DNA of 62,290 nucleotides from Candidatus Muproteobacteria bacterium (GCA_003251795.1 QKEI01000103.1:1-62290), one strand, 5' to 3'; positions 1-8,083 are shown, numbered from the stretch's first letter. Notes: a model not told the origin generated them from the sequence alone. Translations and numbers: made by a program.

Positions 1-269
1 TTCTCCCAAAGTGCTTTCTTTCTCTCCTGCCGTGCTTGTTTGCCTTCGTCCATGATCTGGTTGATCTGGTCGCGCTGCTGCTGACTCAAATCAAGCCGCT
101 CGAATAGGCGCGGCATGCCTCCGTCGCGATGCCAGCCACGCCCTTCATACCCGGCCCGTTGACCATTGCCGGGGCCTCCATCCGATGCCGCAATCACACC
201 ACCGTTTGCGGCTAAACCAAGAATGCTCGCTGCGAGCACACTACCGAGGATCACATTTCTGTTTTTCAT
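1..269 (-). CDS. CpxP/Spy-like periplasmic protein, 3' end cut by the window edge
   Basis: The gene starts at the ATG at 269 behind a good ribosome site (AGGAGA) and runs off the left edge after 89 codons. The product begins with a signal peptide (MKNRNVILGSVLAASILGLA), then a Gly/Arg-rich linker, then the helix LDLSQQQRDQINQIM. That helix matches the LTxxQ-type repeat of the CpxP/Spy family of periplasmic chaperones and zinc/envelope stress sensors. It is divergent from a cpxR-cpxA pair, with a triple CpxR box between them, which is the usual arrangement of cpxP and its regulator. The missing C-terminus prevents telling CpxP from Spy or a zinc-resistance relative. Confidence 0.75.
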   Translation of the reverse strand, partial: MKNRNVILGSVLAASILGLAANGGVIAASDGGPGNGQRAGYEGRGWHRDGGMPRLFERLDLSQQQRDQINQIMDEGKQARQERKKALWE

Positions 270-378
270 GGCACTCTCCTAACTAGTCGATTTGTTGAAC
301 TCTCTGTCGTGAGGGTGCTGTTTGGCACCCTGTGGCGATAGTATGGGCAGGACGCGTGCAAGTTTGGGTCGGCAACGG

Positions 379-403
379 GTAAAACTGTGTAAAACTATGT
401 AAA
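379..403. promoter_or_regulatory. Triple CpxR-type box between cpxP-like and cpxR-like genes
   Basis: The pentamer GTAAA occurs at 379-383, 389-393 and 399-403, each pair separated by exactly 5 bases. The published CpxR consensus is GTAAA-N5-GTAAA, so this is two overlapping boxes in phase with one helical turn. It lies 110 bp before the divergent cpxP-like start and about 60 bp before the response regulator. This suggests that both are controlled by the regulator encoded next to it (autoregulation). Confidence 0.8.
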
Positions 404-461
404 ACCCGCGCCAGCCAGGTTTTCGTGTGGCATATTTAATATAAGTGGAAGGTTCGCCGTG

Positions 462-1157
462 ATGGCCCGAGTGTTACTAGTTGATGACGATATCGAGCTC
501 TGCGAGATGCTTGCTGAATATCTCGCGGCCGAGGGGTTTCATTTGGAGACGGCGCACGATGGCGAGCAGGGGACCGAACGCGCACTCCAAGGCGACTACG
601 CCGCCATTGTGCTCGATGTGATGCTGCCCAGGCTCAACGGACTCGATGCGCTGCGGCGCATCCGGCAGGAAAGTCAGACACCGGTGCTGATGCTGACCGC
701 CAAGGGCGACGACGTCGACCGAATAGTCGGCCTCGAATTGGGCGCGGATGACTATCTACCCAAACCGTTTAATCCACGCGAGCTGGTAGCGCGGTTGCGC
801 GCAATTCTACGCCGCGCCGATGCAGCACACATACACCATGATTCTTCCCGACCGAACGAAATCCGCGCCGGCGACGCGGTGTTGCGGCCGGCGGAACGTG
901 TTGCGGAATGGCGTGGCAAAGCGCTCACGCTCACTAGCACTGAGTTCAATGTGCTGGAGGCGCTGGTTCGCAATGCCGGGCGGGTAGTGAGCAAAGCCGA
1001 ACTCTCAGAACGAGCGCTCGGTCGGGCACAACAACGGTACGATCGCAGCATCGATATGCATGTCAGCAACCTGCGTCGCAAGTTGGGTGCACTCGCCGAC
1101 GGACGTTCACCGATACAGACCGTGCGCGCGACGGGTTATCAGTTCATCGAGAGGTAA
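462..1157 (+). CDS. cpxR: OmpR/PhoB-family response regulator, CpxR-like
   Basis: A 231-residue response regulator. The receiver domain carries acidic residues near position 8-10, the phospho-acceptor Asp52 in the LDVMLP motif and Lys101 in LPKPF. The C-terminal half is a winged-helix OmpR domain ending in VRATGYQFI. It would bind DNA as a phosphorylated dimer. GGAAGG at 447-452 serves either the GTG at 459 or the ATG at 462; I chose the ATG. The sensor kinase follows after 3 bases, so the pair is one operon. The upstream triple GTAAA box and the divergent cpxP-like gene support the CpxR assignment over a generic OmpR regulator. Confidence 0.85.
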   Translation: MARVLLVDDDIELCEMLAEYLAAEGFHLETAHDGEQGTERALQGDYAAIVLDVMLPRLNGLDALRRIRQESQTPVLMLTAKGDDVDRIVGLELGADDYLPKPFNPRELVARLRAILRRADAAHIHHDSSRPNEIRAGDAVLRPAERVAEWRGKALTLTSTEFNVLEALVRNAGRVVSKAELSERALGRAQQRYDRSIDMHVSNLRRKLGALADGRSPIQTVRATGYQFIER

Positions 1158-1160
1158 TTC

Positions 1161-2537
1161 GTGGGCCGTTTGTTCTGGAAAATCTTTTTCGCGTTCTGGC
1201 TGGCATTGATGTTTATCGCTGCCGGTGTCGGCATCGCCGTGCACTTGCAAAGTCAGGCGCGCCTAAATGCCATGACCGAGATCGCAGCCGGACCTCGTAC
1301 TGAGCTGATCCTGGCAGCGGTAGCCACGACGCTTGAATTCGGTGGACAGCAAGCAGCGAGATCGTTGTTCAAGGACTGGGCCGGCCGACGCCCGCTACGG
1401 GTGATGATCGTCGACGAAAATGGCCAGGATCTGCTGGGGCGCTCGGTGCCAACGGCCGCGCTGGCGCGTGCCCGCGAAGGACTCAAAGACGCGCCGACCG
1501 CACCCGGCTTGCGTCACGTAGCAGCACCGGACGGGCGTAAGTACTTACTGTTCGTGCCGATTCCTGAGCGCACGGGGTCGCGCCGCTCGAACTACCGCTA
1601 CAAAGCCCTGTCCGCGTACACGTTTCGCACCCAACTGGGCATGGCGCTGCTGGCCAGCCTGCTTTTCAGTGCGGTGCTGGCGTGGTACTTGACGCGACCT
1701 GTACGTCATCTGCGCCAAGCGAGCCGGAGCTTGGCCGAGGGCGAGCTCGACACGCGTGTCACGCCGCTGATCGGGCGGCGCCGGGATGAGATCGCCGATC
1801 TCGGGCGAGATTTCGACCATATGGCCGCACGCTTGCAGGCTTCAGTGAGCGCACAGATGCGACTGTTGCACGATGTCTCACACGAGTTACGCTCACCACT
1901 GGCCCGCTTACGGGTGGCCATCGGTTTAGCGCGTCAACGACCGGACAAGATGGCTGCAGCGCTTGACCGAATCGAACGTGAAAGCGAGCGCCTAGCCGAG
2001 CTGGTTGGACAAGTGCTGACGCTCTCCCGGCTAGAGGCTGGCGTCAGCAGCGCTCAGGATGAGTACGTAGATCTCGTGCAACTGCTAGAGACCGTCGTCG
2101 AGGACGCGCGCTTCGAGGCGGAGAGCAGTGGCCGCAGGGTGAGTCTCGATGCCGCCGGGGAAGTTATGGTAAAGGCGCGCCCCGAATTGCTGCACCGAGC
2201 ATTCGAGAACGTGATCCGCAATGGCGTGAAATACACTGCCGCAGACACGGCCGTTGAGGTGCGTCTACGACCTAGCGACGACCGTAAGTCGGTTATGGTC
2301 TCGATCTGCGACCGGGGGCCCGGCGTACCCGCCTCCGATCTCGAGGCCGTGTTCAAGCCATTTTTCCGCGCCGGTAACACGGATACCAGCGATACCGGCG
2401 GCGGCTACGGACTTGGTCTGGCAATCGCCAAGCGCGCGGTCGAAGCGCATGCCGGTCAGATCCGCGCCAAGAACCGAGCGGGCGGCGGACTATGCATCGA
2501 GATCGAGCTTGCGCTCGCGACCGTCACACCGCAGTGA
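1161..2537 (+). CDS. cpxA: Sensor histidine kinase, CpxA-like
   Basis: A 458-residue inner-membrane kinase starting with GTG. Transmembrane segments at about 8-30 and 160-178 enclose a periplasmic sensor region. A HAMP linker (about 178-232) leads to the phospho-acceptor His241 in HDVSHELRSPLARL, the form typical of CpxA. The ATPase domain carries the N box (FENVIRNGVKYT), the DRGPGV box and GLGLAIAKRAVEAH. It should phosphorylate, and when unstressed dephosphorylate, the regulator encoded just upstream. The periplasmic part is the least conserved region, so the stimulus cannot be read from the sequence; envelope stress is the family expectation. Confidence 0.83.
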   Translation: MGRLFWKIFFAFWLALMFIAAGVGIAVHLQSQARLNAMTEIAAGPRTELILAAVATTLEFGGQQAARSLFKDWAGRRPLRVMIVDENGQDLLGRSVPTAALARAREGLKDAPTAPGLRHVAAPDGRKYLLFVPIPERTGSRRSNYRYKALSAYTFRTQLGMALLASLLFSAVLAWYLTRPVRHLRQASRSLAEGELDTRVTPLIGRRRDEIADLGRDFDHMAARLQASVSAQMRLLHDVSHELRSPLARLRVAIGLARQRPDKMAAALDRIERESERLAELVGQVLTLSRLEAGVSSAQDEYVDLVQLLETVVEDARFEAESSGRRVSLDAAGEVMVKARPELLHRAFENVIRNGVKYTAADTAVEVRLRPSDDRKSVMVSICDRGPGVPASDLEAVFKPFFRAGNTDTSDTGGGYGLGLAIAKRAVEAHAGQIRAKNRAGGGLCIEIELALATVTPQ

Positions 2538-2564
2538 AGAAACATCAATGGAAATGCTCAGCCG

Positions 2565-2759
2565 TTACTTGACGATGCGAAACAGCCCCAACACGGTGCA
2601 AACCGCGCCGACGATGTAGAGATACATCGCTTTATCAGACGGTGCGCCACCAAAGGCTTGCAAGACCTGTGAGCCGAATGAGCCCGAGACCTGATACCCC
2701 CAAGCCAGTAAAATGATGCCAACAGCAAGCAGCGCGAAACCGATTTGTTTCTTCTTCAT
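2565..2759 (-). CDS. Small two-helix membrane protein, DUF3185-like
   Basis: A 64-residue protein with an AGAGG ribosome site just before its ATG. It has one hydrophobic helix at the N-terminus (IGFALLAVGIILLAWGY), a short Ser/Gly/Phe-rich loop and a second helix near the C-terminus. The pattern matches the DUF3185 family of small inner-membrane proteins of unknown role. It lies convergent to the cpxA-like gene and upstream of nothing obviously related. Confidence 0.6.
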   Translation of the reverse strand: MKKKQIGFALLAVGIILLAWGYQVSGSFGSQVLQAFGGAPSDKAMYLYIVGAVCTVLGLFRIVK

Positions 2760-2786
2760 GCATCCTCTCCGTTTAACCCGGTCGAG

Positions 2787-2969
2787 CTAACGTCGTCTCG
2801 CGCCTGGTCCCGCAAAAAACCAAACAACCACGCCGACAAGCGGAAAAATCAACACAACGAGAATCCAGACAATTTTCGGACTGGGCTGGGTGCGACTTTG
2901 CAATATCTTGATGATGGCGTAGACGTCAGCGATCAATACTAGTAAGCCGAAAATGCCCCCTATTTTCAT
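2787..2969 (-). CDS. Small membrane protein with PLDc_N-like domain
   Basis: A 60-residue protein beginning MKIGGIFGLLVLIADVYAII with GGGAGG eight bases before its ATG. Two transmembrane helices flank SPKIVWILVVLIFPLVG, the short motif of the PLDc_N (phospholipase D nuclease N-terminal) domain, here as a stand-alone protein. Such stand-alone copies have no known enzymatic activity. It precedes the DUF3185-like gene by about 27 bases on the same strand, so the two may be co-transcribed. Confidence 0.6.
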   Translation of the reverse strand: MKIGGIFGLLVLIADVYAIIKILQSRTQPSPKIVWILVVLIFPLVGVVVWFFAGPGARRR

Positions 2970-3036
2970 TTCTTGTACCTCCCGCGTTTTCAGACTATAT
3001 CCCACGCAAGTCGGGAGCGAGACCTTGGGTCAACCC

Positions 3037-3594
3037 TCACCAGTGCTGCGTGCCCGGCGATCCCTTGAACGGACCGACGATGTCCGGCGTTACCCAGCCG
3101 CCGTAAAAGCCCCCGGGCTGCGCCACGACGCGGTTCCCCGCTACATAACATTCGACCTTCGCAGGGTAAAACGACACATACCCCGTGATCCCCTCGAACC
3201 CCTTGTAGGGTGCAGAATAGGACCAAGCCGCACGCTCTTCTATCAAGGTATCGTGCAGGTAGATCGACCAATAACTTGCGCGCCCCTTCCATTCGCACAC
3301 CGAGGAACCGGTGCACGGCCGCAGATACTCCATGCGCACGTCCTGCGGCGGCAGATAGAACGTCGGTGGGCTCGCCGTCTCCAGTACACGCAAGCAGCGC
3401 TTGCTATCAGCCAACGTGATACCCGCGACTAGCACTTGCACGCGACGCGTATCAGCCTCGATACGCGGCGGGCGCGGATAATCCCAAACCGATTCCTGAT
3501 CCGCCCGTGGTTGGATCGCGAACTCGGGGCGTTGCTTACCAGTGTAGCGCCACGTCGCCCACGCATGATCAAGTTTGGATGGGGCGTCGCTCAC
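3037..3594 (-). CDS. DUF427 family protein
   Basis: A 185-residue soluble protein starting at a GTG preceded by AAGGA. It has the DUF427 hallmarks: ESVWDYPRPP near the N-terminus, then the beta-rich core with ETASPPTFYLPPQDVRM, a C-x4-C pair (CTGSSVC) and the EWKGRASYWS strand. A short aromatic C-terminal tail follows. Members bind or modify small molecules by structural inference only; no reaction is established. Nothing in the neighbourhood points to a pathway. Confidence 0.75.
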   Translation of the reverse strand: MSDAPSKLDHAWATWRYTGKQRPEFAIQPRADQESVWDYPRPPRIEADTRRVQVLVAGITLADSKRCLRVLETASPPTFYLPPQDVRMEYLRPCTGSSVCEWKGRASYWSIYLHDTLIEERAAWSYSAPYKGFEGITGYVSFYPAKVECYVAGNRVVAQPGGFYGGWVTPDIVGPFKGSPGTQHW

Positions 3595-3680
3595 GGAATC
3601 CTTGCTGGAACCTTTCGGCTCACCATGTCCATCGGCTCGTAATACGCGTTGGCGGATTTAACATAGTCTGCCACGGTGAT

Positions 3681-4043
3681 TCAGCCGTAAAACCAAAAGA
3701 AACCGATGCGCGTCAACAAATAGCCCACAACAACCTCGAGTGCCAGCAATGCCGTACCGAGTACTTGCAACAGCGAAATGGATACCGGCGGCGCTGCTGC
3801 CGAGCTGGCATGCGGCAGCCAGCTTATTAGTGCGCGATGCATCGAGTGAAACGCCATGCCCAAGGTAAACGCAATGACAAAAAAACCGATGACAAAAAAA
3901 CCAAATGCCTTAAGTGTCAGCAGCGCTGTTGCGCCGCCGTGTCGCCAGTGCAGAAAGATGGCCGAGCCGAGAAACACGCTGGCGGCAAACGTGACCGCGG
4001 ACTGTCGTTGCTGCTGCCCAGGTTGTTGCTTAAGCACGTTCAT
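3681..4043 (-). CDS. Hypothetical inner-membrane protein with three predicted helices
   Basis: I do not recognise a family. The 120-residue product has a Gln-rich N-terminus, then hydrophobic stretches around residues 18-35, 43-68 and 90-115, with a His/Arg-containing loop (HSMHRALISWLPH) between. A 15-bp unit is duplicated in frame at 3874-3902, giving the repeated residues FFVIG FFVIA in the second helix. The ribosome site is weak. Transcription is on the same strand as the DsrC-domain gene upstream, with 35 bases between them, so co-transcription is possible. Confidence 0.45.
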   Translation of the reverse strand: MNVLKQQPGQQQRQSAVTFAASVFLGSAIFLHWRHGGATALLTLKAFGFFVIGFFVIAFTLGMAFHSMHRALISWLPHASSAAAPPVSISLLQVLGTALLALEVVVGYLLTRIGFFWFYG

Positions 4044-4078
4044 TCGCTAGTCGATATCAATGACGGTCGGGCGCATTG

Positions 4079-4720
4079 TTAATGCTCACCTTTGGTGCGC
4101 AGTAAGCCCGCTAACCTATTACCTTGTTTCTGAGGTCCGCCGCTTGGGAAAAGATCATGCAGGTAGCGATTGCTTCCCTTTTCCGCACCCCAAACCCTTT
4201 TGAAATGCTTGATAATCTCCCGCACCTGCGCCTGGATATGATGACGGTCGAAGTATTCTCTCAGGAAGCGAATAACCTCCCAATGCTCATTCGTCAAGCC
4301 GAGACCTTCCTTGGCCGCCTGCACACGCACGAATCCCTCCGACCAATCGTCCAGATTCACGAGGTAGCCTTCGCCGTCGGTAAGCACTTCGCGTCCGTTC
4401 ACCAGCAGCGTCTTCGTCTGCATGCTCGGGTAAGCCGTGCTGCCGCCGACGTTAGCGCCAGGCGCTCCTGCTTCCTTGACGGCCGCACCTTCCACTACCG
4501 ACCATAGCTCGATCGGTATTTCGCCTTCGAGCGGGCCGTGATAGCGCGGCACACCATCCACCAGGATCTTACCGCTGACGCGCCCAATGTCGAAAGACGC
4601 CGTGCCAGCGCGGTCGGTGCTCACCTGCAGACGCTCCCCGCTACTGTCGACTTCAATGACAACCAGCGTGCGCTTCAGCGGCACCCCGGTCGATTTCATC
4701 GTCACCTTGACACTGACCAT
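4079..4720 (-). CDS. DsrC/TusE-domain protein lacking all cysteines, with N-terminal beta-sandwich-like extension
   Basis: A 213-residue protein. Residues 1 to about 95 look like a small all-beta domain (TDRAGTASFDIGRVSG and EGEIPIELW are carboxypeptidase-regulatory-like). Residues about 100-213 are clearly DsrC/TusE: GYLVNLDDWSEGF, LTNEHWEVIRFLREYF, KGSNRYLHDLFP, then the C-terminal arm KQGNRLAGL. In DsrC and TusE that arm carries the sulfur-binding cysteines. Here both positions are replaced (Asn and Glu) and the whole protein has no Cys, so it cannot carry persulfide. Cys-less relatives have been called RspA and are thought regulatory. I chose the ATG at 4720 over a TTG at 4738. No dsr or tus genes are nearby. 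Confidence 0.75.
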   Translation of the reverse strand: MVSVKVTMKSTGVPLKRTLVVIEVDSSGERLQVSTDRAGTASFDIGRVSGKILVDGVPRYHGPLEGEIPIELWSVVEGAAVKEAGAPGANVGGSTAYPSMQTKTLLVNGREVLTDGEGYLVNLDDWSEGFVRVQAAKEGLGLTNEHWEVIRFLREYFDRHHIQAQVREIIKHFKRVWGAEKGSNRYLHDLFPSGGPQKQGNRLAGLLRTKGEH

Positions 4721-4810
4721 TGATGCTGATTCCGTCAATAAACATGCCGGTGCAACAACCTAGCTGTCGCATTGGTCGTCTTTGAATGAATTTGGCGTCA
4801 TACTCCCGCC

Positions 4811-6031
4811 ATGTTGAAGTATCTGGTTATTTTACCGATTGGGCTATTGCTTTACCTCGCAACACTCGCGCCAGCGCGAGCGGCGGACGCCGACCCCCCG
4901 ACCCCGGCAACCGTGCCGCAAGAATACCGCGCCCTCTACGCGGAGCTCGCGACCCGGCTCAACGGCTTCGAGGCTCGGCTCGGCGACCCGGAGCCACGGA
5001 AGATCGCGCTGGCCACCAACCTGCTGACCGCAAACAGCCATGCTGGACCGGCATTGCTGCGCCCCGACTGGCAACGTTACAACCTGCTCTATCTCGACCG
5101 ATTGCAGGCACTGGGGCTTAATGCCGTAGCCGTAACCATAAGCTACCCGTTGCTCACACCGGCCTTCGGCGACCCTGCGCCGTACCTGCGCTTTTATGAG
5201 ACCCTGGCCATCGAAGTTCGCCGCCGCGGCATGAAGCTACTGGTCGAACATAACGTGCTATTGCCTGGCTATACGCTGGTACCGGTGCAACCGTACTATG
5301 CGCAGCTCGATTTCAAACGCTTTACACGTGAACGCTATGCGGAGGTGCTGCGCATCGTACAGCACGTGCGCCCGGATTACCTCTCATTGGTGCTCGAGCC
5401 ACAGACGCACGGTATCGCCCTTGGTAAGCGACTCGGGCTCAACGATTGGACCCGCTATGTCCGCAACATGATCACCAATCTGGCGAAGGACGTGCCACAG
5501 CACAAGACGCTGCTCGGGGCCGGCTGCGGCAGTTGGGAAGATCCGGCATACATTTCGCGCTTTGCTCGCATCAAGGGTCTCGATTACGTCGACATTCACC
5601 TGTACCCGCTGAGCAACGGCTATACGGACTACCTGCAACGCGCGCTCGATTGGGCGGATGAGGTAAAGCGCCTCGACGCGCGGAAACGGCTCATCATCAG
5701 TGAAGCCTGGTTGTTCAAGGCAGCAGCACGGGAACTCGGCGGCAATCCCACAGATCCGCGCATGTTCGCGCGCGACGTCTACAGCTTCTGGGAGCCACTC
5801 GATACCCAATATATGCGCGTGCTCGGCAAGCTCGCGCGCGCGAAGGGTTTTGAGCTTATTTCGCCTTTCTGGAGCCGTTACTTCTTTTCCTACCTGCCGT
5901 ACGGGGAGGCCGCACAGCAAGCGTTGGCGCCGCACGCGCTTATGAAGCAAGCGAACCAGGCCGCCTTCGCGGCGCTGCTGGCCAACCGGACAACCGAAAC
6001 GGGGCGCGCCTACGGCGGCATCAGCCGCTAA
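4811..6031 (+). CDS. Secreted TIM-barrel hydrolase of the GH-A type
   Basis: A 406-residue exported protein with a signal peptide ending at APARA-AD (about residue 24). The mature part has a glycosidase-like (beta/alpha)8 pattern. SLVLEPQTHGI would place the acid/base Glu at the end of strand 4, and RLIISEAWLF the nucleophile Glu at strand 7; this Glu pair is the signature of clan GH-A (GH5, GH53 and relatives). YVDIHLYPL and LISPFWSRYFF are typical barrel strands. I cannot name a substrate; a beta-linked polysaccharide or an exopolysaccharide is the family expectation. It is monocistronic, flanked by opposite-strand genes. Confidence 0.55.
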   Translation: MLKYLVILPIGLLLYLATLAPARAADADPPTPATVPQEYRALYAELATRLNGFEARLGDPEPRKIALATNLLTANSHAGPALLRPDWQRYNLLYLDRLQALGLNAVAVTISYPLLTPAFGDPAPYLRFYETLAIEVRRRGMKLLVEHNVLLPGYTLVPVQPYYAQLDFKRFTRERYAEVLRIVQHVRPDYLSLVLEPQTHGIALGKRLGLNDWTRYVRNMITNLAKDVPQHKTLLGAGCGSWEDPAYISRFARIKGLDYVDIHLYPLSNGYTDYLQRALDWADEVKRLDARKRLIISEAWLFKAAARELGGNPTDPRMFARDVYSFWEPLDTQYMRVLGKLARAKGFELISPFWSRYFFSYLPYGEAAQQALAPHALMKQANQAAFAALLANRTTETGRAYGGISR

Positions 6032-6068
6032 CCACCTCGCGCGAGAGCCTAAGGCCGTTCGACAACGA

Positions 6069-6569
6069 TCACCGCAACAACCCCTCGACGGGCTGGTTTG
6101 TCAAGACGACCGATGTCTCTACCTGACGCGCAGGCACGTTCCAGTAGGTGTTCAGCAGCACATCCTTTTGCTCTTGCGATACGAGTCGGAAACCATGCTT
6201 CTCGTAAAACGAGATGGCCCAGCGTGCACTGCGCCAGGTGCCCACCAACATAGGTCTGCTGGTACTGTCGCAGAGTACTTGCAACAATTGTGCGCCAATT
6301 CCTCGCCGCTGGTGTTGTGTGCGCGTGTACGCGTGACGTATGAGCGTGATGTCACCGACTTCTTGCAGTCCCATGACCCCGAGCAGCTCGTGTGCCTGCT
6401 CAAAACCCCAAAATACCACGCCGGCGTCAATCTCGTGGCGCAGCTCGCTGCGCGACATGTATGGCTCCTTCCACCGGTCCGCGGGAATTACACCACGATA
6501 AGCCTGCGCCGCATCGTTAATGATGGCGTAGATCGTTTCGAAATCGCCGTCATTGCAACGACGCAACAT
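6069..6569 (-). CDS. GNAT-family N-acetyltransferase
   Basis: A 166-residue acetyltransferase. The acetyl-CoA binding motif A reads TRTQHQRRGIGAQLL (the Q-x2-R-G-x-G/A loop), followed by motif B with AISFYEKHGFRLV. These are the core of the GNAT fold, so it should transfer an acetyl group from acetyl-CoA to an amine; the substrate is unknown. Start at the ATG 6569 is by family length; no strong ribosome site precedes it. The cupin gene lies 19 bases upstream on the same strand, so both may be expressed together. Confidence 0.8.
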   Translation of the reverse strand: MLRRCNDGDFETIYAIINDAAQAYRGVIPADRWKEPYMSRSELRHEIDAGVVFWGFEQAHELLGVMGLQEVGDITLIRHAYTRTQHQRRGIGAQLLQVLCDSTSRPMLVGTWRSARWAISFYEKHGFRLVSQEQKDVLLNTYWNVPARQVETSVVLTNQPVEGLLR

Positions 6570-6588
6570 TAGTAAACAACCAGGCCTT

Positions 6589-6909
6589 TCAATAATGCAA
6601 AGCGAGCCACACCGTCTCTTCCGCAGGCGCCGTCCACTCGACACGATGCTTAAGGTGTGCCGGCAGGTACACATGATCGCCGGGTTTCAGCGTAATCACC
6701 GCCGGCTCGCCCTCTATGCGCAGGCCAGCGCCGCCTTTAAGCAATATAACCCATTCATCGCGCGCTTGATCGTACCACTCGCCCACTGGAGTGGCGTGCC
6801 CCTTGGACACGATGCGCTCGAGCGTGAATACGTCCGTTTGCAACAGCGTCTCTAAGAGCTCTGTCGGCAGCGCTTTGGGAATGTTCGAAAAGATGTTAGA
6901 CAAAACCAT
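6589..6909 (-). CDS. Small single-domain cupin protein
   Basis: A 106-residue protein with a complete cupin barrel. The first motif is weak (GEWYDQARDEWVILLKG) and the second is PGDHVYLPAHLKHRVEW with the metal-type His residues. It belongs to the group of stand-alone cupins annotated as phosphomannose-isomerase-like or cupin_2, which bind a metal and a small ligand. The start is ATG 6909 (TTG 6915 is an alternative). A perfect 19-bp palindrome lies immediately upstream and may be its operator. Confidence 0.75.
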   Translation of the reverse strand: MVLSNIFSNIPKALPTELLETLLQTDVFTLERIVSKGHATPVGEWYDQARDEWVILLKGGAGLRIEGEPAVITLKPGDHVYLPAHLKHRVEWTAPAEETVWLALHY

Positions 6910-6920
6910 GCTCAACCATG

Positions 6921-6939
6921 AGAAATGAATGTCATTTCT
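6921..6939. promoter_or_regulatory. 19-bp perfect palindrome upstream of the cupin gene
   Basis: AGAAATGA and TCATTTCT flank the 3-bp centre ATG, giving an uninterrupted dyad that ends 12 bases before the cupin start. The size and position suit an operator for a dimeric repressor, or an mRNA 5' hairpin. No repressor gene is adjacent, so the binding protein is unknown. Confidence 0.5.
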
Positions 6940-7077
6940 TTTGCAAGTAACCCTGACAATTCTGCCACGGGTAAACCCCGATAGGCTGTCCTACCTATAC
7001 TAATGCCCTACGGGCGTCGATCAAAGTCGCCTCTACGCCGTCAATGCCTGGAAGCGTTCCGTTCTAAGACCGGATCC

Positions 7078-7572
7078 ATGACGCTGCGATTGTGCAATCG
7101 ATCGCATGCCGGGTGTAAGCTAGGCGCAATCTTGAGCACGCAATCATCAAACGGTAACCGGCAGAACCCGAACACACGCATATGGAATGCGCGCGTACTG
7201 CTGCGGTACTGGCTACTTCAGTTGCCGGCTACGGCGTTGCTCATTCTGATTTTGGTTTTGCTCAGGGACCGCCTGGAGATTCCAGGCTGGGTGGTCTGGA
7301 GTATTGTCGCCATCTGGGTAATGAAAGACGCACTGCTTTACCCTCTGGTGTGGCGCTCCTACGATGTCGCTTATCCCGTCACCGCAAACGCCATGGAAGG
7401 GGCGTACGGAGTGGCCACCGAGCGCATCGACCCCACTGGCTATGTGCGAGTGCGTGGTGAGCTGTGGAGCGCTGAGCTTATGGATGGCGCGCCCCCTATC
7501 GATAAGGGGGAGCGTGTCCTCGTGGAGATGAGGCGAGATTTTGTTCTACTTGTGCGACCGAGGGATAAATGA
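7078..7572 (+). CDS. NfeD-like membrane protein with C-terminal OB domain
   Basis: The recognisable part has two hydrophobic segments (WLLQLPATALLILILVLL and GWVVWSIVAIWVMKDALLYPLVW) followed by a soluble OB-fold: GAYGVATERIDPTGYVRVRGELWSAE ... GERVLV, the NfeD C-terminal pattern. Such proteins usually partner with stomatin/SPFH proteins or membrane proteases, but neither is encoded nearby. The start is uncertain: ATG at 7003, ATG at 7078 and TTG at 7132 (behind CTAGG) are all in frame. I give the middle one; the first 18 or so residues it adds are not protein-like. Confidence 0.6.
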   Translation: MTLRLCNRSHAGCKLGAILSTQSSNGNRQNPNTRIWNARVLLRYWLLQLPATALLILILVLLRDRLEIPGWVVWSIVAIWVMKDALLYPLVWRSYDVAYPVTANAMEGAYGVATERIDPTGYVRVRGELWSAELMDGAPPIDKGERVLVEMRRDFVLLVRPRDK

Positions 7573-7633
7573 CGCAAGCAATACGTGTCGCTGGACGCGC
7601 GTCTCTCGGTGATTGGTATATCTTGAGTGGGAG

Positions 7634-7675
7634 TTTGCCCGAAGGGCGCGCTTGCAAGCGCGCCCCCAGGGCAAA
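7634..7675. terminator. Bidirectional two-tier hairpin between convergent genes
   Basis: The inner perfect palindrome at 7644-7665 (GGGCGCGC/GCGCGCCC arms) sits inside a second stem, TTTGCCC at 7634-7640 with GGGCAAA at 7669-7675. It fills the gap between the NfeD-like gene (+) and a DUF1344 gene (-), so it most likely ends transcripts from both sides. Confidence 0.75.
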
Positions 7676-7679
7676 ATGA

Positions 7680-7934
7680 CTACTCGTCCTTGGCAACTTC
7701 GGTTGCGACTTTCTGGCCGTCCTTCATCTCATAGGAGACGGTGACTTCCTCGCCAGCCTTGATGCCTTCCAGATCGATACCTTCAGCCAACGTGAACTTG
7801 GTACCATCTTTCAGTGTGAGCCACGCATGATCGGCGCTGATTTGGTCAACAATCCCTTTGGCATCTTCCGCATTGGCCATTCCCAGCGTCAATGCAAACA
7901 CAAGCGCACACAAACCCGCAACAATATTTTTCAT
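7680..7934 (-). CDS. DUF1344 periplasmic small protein, copy 1
   Basis: An 84-residue protein with signal peptide (IVAGLCALVFALTLGMANAE). The mature part is a small beta domain: DAKGIVDQISADHAWLTLKDGTKFTLAEG, then an EEVTVSYEMKDGQKVAT end, the DUF1344 pattern. The family is thought to be OB-like and periplasmic; its role is unknown. A paralogue with about half-identical sequence lies at 9136-9390, 1.2 kb away. Start ATG 7934 is set by the signal peptide. Confidence 0.7.
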   Translation of the reverse strand: MKNIVAGLCALVFALTLGMANAEDAKGIVDQISADHAWLTLKDGTKFTLAEGIDLEGIKAGEEVTVSYEMKDGQKVATEVAKDE

Positions 7935-8083
7935 TAACGTATCTCCAGTGTGAATTGATTCGACGTCCATGCGAACGCCTATGCGCACTAAAGCAATCGC
8001 TGTGCCAACTCGTTGTTGCTCGAATTCCGCAGATTTGAACATCGCAGGGACCAACGCTACAAGATCGTTGTGGCGATTCTTCT

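Noticed and set aside
3874-3902. Two copies of a 15-bp unit rich in A, as a possible short repeat array
   Set aside because: Only two copies, in frame within a membrane helix codon run; no CRISPR-like spacing.
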